Positions 8,980 to 13,669 of a stretch of DNA of 13,669 nucleotides are shown one piece after another (position 1 is the stretch's first letter; each line of letters begins with the position of its first letter). The notes under the pieces were generated by a model that saw nothing but the letters and a program-made list of their open reading frames with translations, was not told where the DNA came from and ran no database searches. This stretch comes from Sphingomonadaceae bacterium (lineage in GTDB: Bacteria; Pseudomonadota; Alphaproteobacteria; Sphingomonadales; Sphingomonadaceae): NCBI GenBank assembly GCA_014380205.1, contig JACMKH010000492.1, positions 1-13,669 on the forward strand. Direction: 5' to 3'. The position numbers were made by a program, and so were the translations under genes.

Positions 8980-9848
8980 TGCCCAAGGATCGCTCGATGG
9001 CCCCCCAATTTGTGCTCACCGTCTCCTGCCCCGACCGCAAGGGGATCGTCGCCGCCGTCGCGAGCTTCCTCGCCGGCGCCGACTGCAACATACTCGATTC
9101 GGCGCAATATGATTCGCCGCTGACCGGCCGCTTTTTCATGCGCGTGACCTTCGCGAGCGAGGGCGCGGCAGGGCTCGAGACGCTCCAGCGCAACTTCCAG
9201 CCGATCGGCGACGGCTTTGCGATGGACTGGGCGATCTTCGACAGCGCGAGCAAGCCGCGCGTGCTGCTGATGGTCTCGAAGTTCGGCCACTGCCTCAACG
9301 ACCTGCTCTATCGGCTGAGCATCGGCGCGCTGCCGATCGAGGTCCCCGCGATCGTCTCGAACCATCCCGACATGGCCCCGCTCGCCGCCGCCGCGGGCAT
9401 CCCCTACATCCATATCCCGGTGCCGAAGGACGGCAAGGAAGCCGCCGAGGCCGAACTCAAGCGCGTGTTCGAGAGCGAGAATTGCGATTTCATCGTGCTC
9501 GCGCGCTACATGCAGGTGCTCTCGGATGCGTTCTGCGCCGAATATTCGGGGCGGATCATCAACATCCACCACAGCTTCCTGCCGAGCTTCAAGGGCGCCA
9601 AGCCCTACCACCAGGCGCACGCGCGCGGTGTCAAGATGATCGGCGCGACCGCGCATTTCGTCACCGCCGATCTCGACGAAGGCCCGATCATCGAGCAGGA
9701 GGCCGCCCGCGTCGACCATGCGATGCCCCCCGACGCGCTCGTCGCCGCCGGCCGCGACATCGAATCGATCGTGCTCGCGCGCGCGGTCAAATGGCACGCC
9801 GAGCACCGCGTGCTGGCCTATGGCAACCGGACGGTGGTGTTTCGTTGA
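8979..9848 (+). CDS. purU: Formyltetrahydrofolate deformylase
   Basis: The 289-residue enzyme hydrolyses 10-formyl-tetrahydrofolate to formate and tetrahydrofolate. Residues 9-85 are an ACT domain (FVLTVSCPDRKGIVAAVASF). From about 93 the formyltransferase fold follows, with the triad Asn195 and His197 in NIHHSFLP and Asp233 in DLDEGPI; GAKPYHQAHARGVKMIGAT is also typical. The length fits the family (about 280-290). The ATG at 8979 shares a base with the metF stop, so translation is probably coupled. An alternative start at 8997 has AAGGA 8 nt upstream and would remove six residues; either is possible. Placed after metF, it would complete release of the LigM-derived methyl group as formate and regenerate free tetrahydrofolate; SYK-6 uses LigH for this step. 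It could also serve general folate balance. Confidence 0.92.
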
Positions 9849-11640
9849 CAGATAGAGATATAAGGGTCGCCAAGTAAGCTGTGGACGACTGGGCAACGCA
9901 TAGCTTAGTGACCGTTACTTAATAGCGTATACTGATTGTCAGTTTAGGATCGGCCAGTGAGCCACGAATTGTAGCTCTTACTATAGCAAGGTCGTAACCT
10001 TCCTCTTTATCAATAGGTTGCATTAGAGTAACTGTCTTTGTACCTGAAATTTTTACCCTCTTGCTATTTTTAACGTCTTCCGCTTCACTTTCGTAATTGG
10101 CGCCGACGATTTCCAAATCAACATCGCGTGCCGGTTGATGGTAATGCTGCCTTCCGGAGAAGATCAGTTCTATAACGACAACTCGAGGGGAATCTGCAAG
10201 ACCGGCAGCGAGCCAACCCACCTCATCCGAGCCGAAGTGCAAACTTTTCTGCGTCCTTACGGGCGGAAGCGTTACAAACCAGAATGCAGGTAAATGTGGT
10301 ACGACAGGGAGGTTCAATTCTTTGTCGTAGTCTTCAATAAAAGAACGGCCCTCTTCGTCAATAGTTTCTAATAGCCTCAATGCTTCATATGAAAGCTCCT
10401 TTGCTTCGCCTTTGACGTCGGCAGGGTTCCAAGAATATCCGACTTCAACTATGTACTCGGCGTCCGCTTGAACTGCCTCTACCTCTGCACGACACCCTTC
10501 CAACTCATTTAGTTTTCCCCAGTACATTTTCGATACCTCAGTTATATCGATAGCGTCGCCAGGAGCGCCAGAGCAGTGATCAATGTGCCTTGTTTCAATT
10601 GCTGTTACCGTCCGCTCCGGCCGTTCATAAACTTTTTCCTCAAATTCATTATAGTAATCGATCAGGGATTGTAACAAAGACCCATTTATGTCTTGCTTCC
10701 GTATGATACCAGCGGGGTCCTTGACATTATATTCTACGTCTGGAAATTCGTTAACGCCAGACACATGACCATACAGCTGAACATTCGCCTTGCTAGAAGT
10801 CTCTATCTTCGTGAATAATATGTCAACCGACCCGCTCCCGCCACCGTAAGAGCCGCCTGCGCTAAGATGAAATTCCTCCGCAGCTTCGGCTGTGGAAAAG
10901 TCAATTTGAAGAACAAGACTTAGCATTCCCCCATAAATAAGGGAATGAACGAAGTGGTCACCATATCTTTGATAAAAGCGATTTTTGGATTGCGCGCCCC
11001 AAAATCCCATTGCGTCTTCATTCCACTGCGGGCGAAGCGCATACTCTTTACCAATCCTTACGACTTTAGTGAAGGCGAGCGACACTGATCTGCGGGAGTG
11101 GCTATAGGATTTGGACAACGATGCGGTCGCGCTCCCTCCAAATCCGCCTCCTCCATATTTGGCCGATGCGCTTATGGAGAGCGCAGTATCTAACGTGCGG
11201 TGATCATCGACTAATCCAAAAAGGGAAACGATGCTCTCGTCAGCTCCCACCTGTGTTTCGAAATCCTCTACAAGAAATTCTGTTGTTATACGACCAAGCG
11301 CTGTCTGGACTGCGCTACCTAATGGGTACCGAATTCCGGTTCTTTCCCAAATCTCTCGCGTCTCGTTAGAAATCCAAAATTCACAAAAGTGATTCCCGGC
11401 GTATCGTTCTGGCGCGCTGTCTACAGATTCGCGAGTCTTTTCGTCCCATTCCCAAGGGCCGGACGGCCATCTCTCATGCATGCTCATGTTTGGCGTCCTC
11501 GATAGAGGGTCGGAGTAGCGCTCCCTTGGTGACTCGCGACGGACAAAGAGTCAACATTGGCTGCAATTTTACAACTAGCCATATGATCTGGTTTATCGCC
11601 TATCCTATCTGACTCCTTGCGAGGCGCCCATCAATCGCCG
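9849..11640. other. A+T-rich patch, probable horizontally acquired islet
   Basis: Composition changes abruptly just after the purU stop and returns to host-like around 11640. Two sample lines of 60 bases inside (10021 and 10621) contain 20 and 19 G+C, and another (10441) has 33, while flanking genes run near 70%. The patch carries one gene, reading opposite to purU. I see no integrase, transposase, tRNA or convincing terminal repeat, so the mechanism of entry is unknown. The edges are approximate. Confidence 0.6.
9919..11487 (-). CDS. MACPF-domain protein, putative pore-former
   Basis: The protein has 522 residues. The core carries the MACPF signature, Y/W-G-x-H-F/Y-x6-G-G: Tyr175-Gly176-Asp177-His178-Phe179 and Gly186-Gly187, with Asp where Thr or Ser is usual. 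In MACPF/CDC proteins this motif lies between two segments that unfold into membrane hairpins. Here residues 100-145 (alternating small, polar and hydrophobic residues around KYGGGGFGGS and LSKSYSHSRRS) and 202-243 (around GGSYGGGSGSVD) sit in those places. Residues 270-395 are largely helical and acidic, and 400-522 are beta-rich with no family I recognise. The N-terminus (MSMHERWPSG) is hydrophilic, with no signal peptide, lipobox or membrane helix. GAGGA 8 nt upstream supports the start; an internal ATG two codons later is an alternative. The gene is alone, A+T-rich unlike its neighbours, and probably acquired. Target and export route are unknown. An effector, defence protein or toxin are all possible. 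Confidence 0.7.
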   Translation of the reverse strand: MSMHERWPSGPWEWDEKTRESVDSAPERYAGNHFCEFWISNETREIWERTGIRYPLGSAVQTALGRITTEFLVEDFETQVGADESIVSLFGLVDDHRTLDTALSISASAKYGGGGFGGSATASLSKSYSHSRRSVSLAFTKVVRIGKEYALRPQWNEDAMGFWGAQSKNRFYQRYGDHFVHSLIYGGMLSLVLQIDFSTAEAAEEFHLSAGGSYGGGSGSVDILFTKIETSSKANVQLYGHVSGVNEFPDVEYNVKDPAGIIRKQDINGSLLQSLIDYYNEFEEKVYERPERTVTAIETRHIDHCSGAPGDAIDITEVSKMYWGKLNELEGCRAEVEAVQADAEYIVEVGYSWNPADVKGEAKELSYEALRLLETIDEEGRSFIEDYDKELNLPVVPHLPAFWFVTLPPVRTQKSLHFGSDEVGWLAAGLADSPRVVVIELIFSGRQHYHQPARDVDLEIVGANYESEAEDVKNSKRVKISGTKTVTLMQPIDKEEGYDLAIVRATIRGSLADPKLTISIRY

Positions 11641-11744
11641 TGGCGCGGTAAGCCGCCAGAAGGTATGGCTCGGCTACCGACTTACGGCTATGGGCGAAAA
11701 TCGGAGCGATTGTGCTCTAGGTCCGCCCGTCGCAATCACTCTCT
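11488..11744. other. Intergenic region between MACPF and aminotransferase genes
   Basis: These 257 bp separate two divergently read genes. The left part up to about 11640 is A+T-richer and should hold the MACPF gene's promoter; I found no confident -35/-10 pair. The right part is G+C-richer and contains imperfect hairpin-forming sequence (TGGCGCGGTAAGCCGCCA, 11640-11657). No ORF, tRNA or terminator is convincing. Confidence 0.4.
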
Positions 11745-12908
11745 ATGAACCCCGTCTTCGCCTCGCTCCCCGTCACCGTTTTCACCCGCATGTCGGCGCT
11801 CGCGCAGGCCAGGGGCGCGATCAATCTCGGCCAGGGGTTTCCCGATGCGCGCGGGCCCGAGGATATGCTCGCGGCGGCGGCCGAGGCGCTGCTCACGGGG
11901 GACAACCAGTATCCGCCGACGCGCGGGACCGAGGCGCTGCGGCGCGCGATCGCGGCGCATTACGCGCATCATCAGGGGCTCGAAATCGACTGGCCGGGCG
12001 AGACGATCGTCACCTCGGGGGCGACCGAAGCGCTCGCCGCGACGATCCTCGGGCTGGTCTCGCCCGGCGACGAGGTGATCGTCTTCCAGCCCGCCTATGA
12101 CGCCTATGTCCCGCTGATCCGCCAGGCGGGCGGCGCGCCGCGCTTCATCGGCCTCGCGCCGCCCGACTGGCGGATTACGCGCGAGGCGCTCGACGCCGTA
12201 GCGAGCCCACGCACGCGCGCGATCGTACTCAACAGCCCGCTTAACCCGAGCGCTTCGATGGTTTCGGACGAAGAGCTCGCAATGCTTGCCGAGTTCTGCG
12301 TCGCGCGCGATCTGATCGCGATCTGCGACGAGGTGTGGGAGCATGTCGTGTTCGACGGCCGCGTCCATCGCTCCCTGATGACCCTCCCGGGCATGCGCGA
12401 GCGCGCGGTCAAGATCGGCTCGGCGGGCAAGATCTTCTCGCTCACCGGATGGAAGGTCGGCTGGGCGATCGCCGCGCCGCGCCTTGCTGATCCGATCGCC
12501 AAGGCGCACCAGTTCCTGACCTTCACCACCGCGCCGAACCTCCAGGCCGCGGTCGCGCACGGCCTCGCCAAGGACGACGGCTATTTCACCGACATGCGCG
12601 CAGGCTATGAGCGCTCGCGCGACCGGCTCGCGAGCGCGCTGACCGACGCGGGCTATGCGGTGCTGCCCTGCGCGGGGACATATTTCCTGCTCATCGACCT
12701 CCCCGCCTCGGGCATCGGCCTCGACGACGAGAGCTTCTGCCAGCGCATCGTCGCGGAGTTCGGCGTCGCCGCGATCCCCGTTTCCGCGCTCTACGACGAG
12801 CGGCCCGTGACGAGCACCGTGCGCCTCTGCTTCGCCAAGCGCGACGACACGCTCGACGCGGCGGCCGAGCGGCTGGGGCGCGCGCGGGCGGCGCTGGTGC
12901 ACAGATAG
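11745..12908 (+). CDS. PLP-dependent class I/II aminotransferase
   Basis: The 387-residue enzyme is a fold-type I aminotransferase of the kynurenine/methionine/aspartate group. Landmarks in order: INLGQGFPD (substrate pocket), NQYPPTRGTEALRRAI, VTSGATEALAATILGLV (cofactor phosphate loop), PAYDAYVP (the Tyr that stacks on PLP), NSPLNPSA (Asn contacting the ring), CDEVWEHVVF (Asp to the ring nitrogen) and SAGKIFSLTGWKVGW with Lys229 as the Schiff-base lysine. INLGQGFPD and the family resemblance suggest a keto-acid transaminase such as the methionine aminotransferase YbdL type, but substrate cannot be fixed from sequence. The start is supported by the family-typical MNPVFASLPVTVFTRMS; there is no evident Shine-Dalgarno before it. 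It ends 6 bp from the converging M23 gene. Confidence 0.93.
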   Translation: MNPVFASLPVTVFTRMSALAQARGAINLGQGFPDARGPEDMLAAAAEALLTGDNQYPPTRGTEALRRAIAAHYAHHQGLEIDWPGETIVTSGATEALAATILGLVSPGDEVIVFQPAYDAYVPLIRQAGGAPRFIGLAPPDWRITREALDAVASPRTRAIVLNSPLNPSASMVSDEELAMLAEFCVARDLIAICDEVWEHVVFDGRVHRSLMTLPGMRERAVKIGSAGKIFSLTGWKVGWAIAAPRLADPIAKAHQFLTFTTAPNLQAAVAHGLAKDDGYFTDMRAGYERSRDRLASALTDAGYAVLPCAGTYFLLIDLPASGIGLDDESFCQRIVAEFGVAAIPVSALYDERPVTSTVRLCFAKRDDTLDAAAERLGRARAALVHR

Positions 12909-12914
12909 ACCCGG

Positions 12915-13669
12915 CTATTCGCCCCCGACGATATCCCCGGTCTGCGGCGGCGCGTCGAATCCCTCGAAGGCGATGGGAATTCCCGCGCAGTGCAGCGGCC
13001 GGGGTCCGTCGCACAGCTGAAAGTGAAGGTGCGGCTCGGTCGAGTTGCCCGAGCTGCCGAGCAATCCGAGCACCTCGCCCGCCGCGAGCTCTTGCCCGAC
13101 GCGAACCCGCACACTGCCCGGCTGGAGGTGCGCATAGACCGAATATTCGTCGCCCTGGTGCCGGATCACGACATGATTGCCGATGATGGCCTCGTCGCCG
13201 CCCGACAGCCGCCGCGCCTGATCGGCGAGGAGCCGCCGGTTATAGTCCTCGTCGCTTTCGCCCGCTCGCTGCATCGCGCCCAGATCCTCGGCGATTCCGT
13301 CGACCGCCGCGACCACCTCGCCCGCCGCCGCCGCGCGCACCTCGGCGCTATAAGCCAGATAGTCCGAGAACGCGGACCCATCGCCGCGGTGGGTCGCGCC
13401 ATCCCCGCCGATCCGGAGGATGTCGAGCCCGAACTCCTCGGCGATCATCCAGCGGTGGTGCGAGTGGAGCGACGCGCCCGCGCCGATGAACCAGACGCCC
13501 TCCATCGGGAAGCGATAGCTGTGCGTGGACATGCCGACGACGGGCAGATCGGCCGAGGCGGCCCAGACGCCTAGCTCCCCGGCGGGGCGCACGCGCACGC
13601 GCAACGCCTCGCGCGGGCCCGTGTAGGCGAACACCTGCCATGTCACGAGCAGCGCCTCGCCGGGCGCGA
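12915..13669 (-). CDS. M23 family metallopeptidase, 5' end cut by window
   Basis: The reading frame stays open to the right edge, so the true start lies outside; the GTG at 13646 should not be taken as the start because upstream codons (ending APGEALL) read as protein. About 250 residues are visible. The C-terminal half is a LytM/M23 domain: HHRWMIAEEFGLDIL holds the first His and Asp zinc ligands, followed by EVVAAVDG, GNHVVIRHQGDEYSVYAHL, VRVRVGQELAAGEVLGLLGSSGNS and the final HLHFQ motif (13014-13031). Such enzymes cut peptidoglycan cross-links or, in degenerate forms, activate amidases; here the zinc residues look intact. An insertion rich in charged residues (AEDLGAMQRAGESDEDYNRR) separates the two halves of the site. 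No signal peptide can be judged because the N-terminus is missing. Confidence 0.88.
   Translation of the reverse strand, partial: APGEALLVTWQVFAYTGPREALRVRVRPAGELGVWAASADLPVVGMSTHSYRFPMEGVWFIGAGASLHSHHRWMIAEEFGLDILRIGGDGATHRGDGSAFSDYLAYSAEVRAAAAGEVVAAVDGIAEDLGAMQRAGESDEDYNRRLLADQARRLSGGDEAIIGNHVVIRHQGDEYSVYAHLQPGSVRVRVGQELAAGEVLGLLGSSGNSTEPHLHFQLCDGPRPLHCAGIPIAFEGFDAPPQTGDIVGGE

Noticed and set aside
9845..9864. TTGACA followed by TATAAG directly after purU
   Set aside because: The spacer is only 8 bp, and no gene follows on the plus strand.
9872..9920. Nested short inverted repeats (AAGTAA/TTACTT and TAAGCT/AGCTTA) between purU and the MACPF gene, considered as a bidirectional terminator
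   Set aside because: The stems are 6 bp with a loop over 20 nt and no T-run.
9851..11513. GATAGAG and AGGGTCG occur at both edges of the A+T-rich patch (near 9851 and 11502) and might be insertion-site duplications
   Set aside because: The matches are only 7 bp each with different internal spacing, and no integrase or transposase is present; chance is a sufficient explanation.

Overview
The window is G+C-rich, densely coded DNA that looks like an alphaproteobacterium of the order Sphingomonadales. The best indicator is a protein very close to the Sphingobium aromatic O-demethylase LigM. RTX proteases of the type I secretion kind and the overall base composition fit the same placement. The assignment is inferred from recognised families, not from a marker gene.

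Layout, left to right. (1) Positions 1-1181: the end of an uncharacterised protein, a tiny 18-codon ORF with an exceptionally long Shine-Dalgarno match, and a small lipoprotein that appears to be a divergent paralogue of the first protein. (2) Positions 1368-6406: two tandem transcription units. Each has a similar promoter (TTGGCA, 17 bp, TCTTA), a nearly 790-residue secreted metalloprotease (two PPC-like domains, metzincin zinc site, RTX repeats, M10 C-terminal domain) and a GC-rich terminator closed by a GNRA loop. Promoter, gene and terminator all appear to have been duplicated together. (3) Positions 6420-9848: a one-carbon module. A ligM-like O-demethylase reads left, and divergently metF and purU read right with coupled start and stop codons. 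Together they would move a methyl group from a methoxylated aromatic acid onto tetrahydrofolate, oxidise it, and release it as formate; FolD would have to be supplied from elsewhere. The divergent control region holds a perfect 16-bp inverted repeat and a 10-codon ORF that overlaps the metF start. (4) Positions 9849 to about 11640: an abruptly A+T-richer patch carrying a single gene. Its product has the MACPF pore-former signature and flanking candidate membrane hairpins, but no signal peptide. This is the most unusual object in the window and looks recently acquired. (5) Positions 11745-13669: host-like sequence again, with a PLP aminotransferase converging on a partial M23 peptidase gene.

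No rRNA, tRNA, CRISPR array, transposase or integrase was seen. The strongest candidates for something undescribed are the orphan MACPF protein, the duplicated PPC-M10-RTX proteases with a conserved N-terminal cysteine, and the short ORF with a 14-nt match to the 16S rRNA tail.
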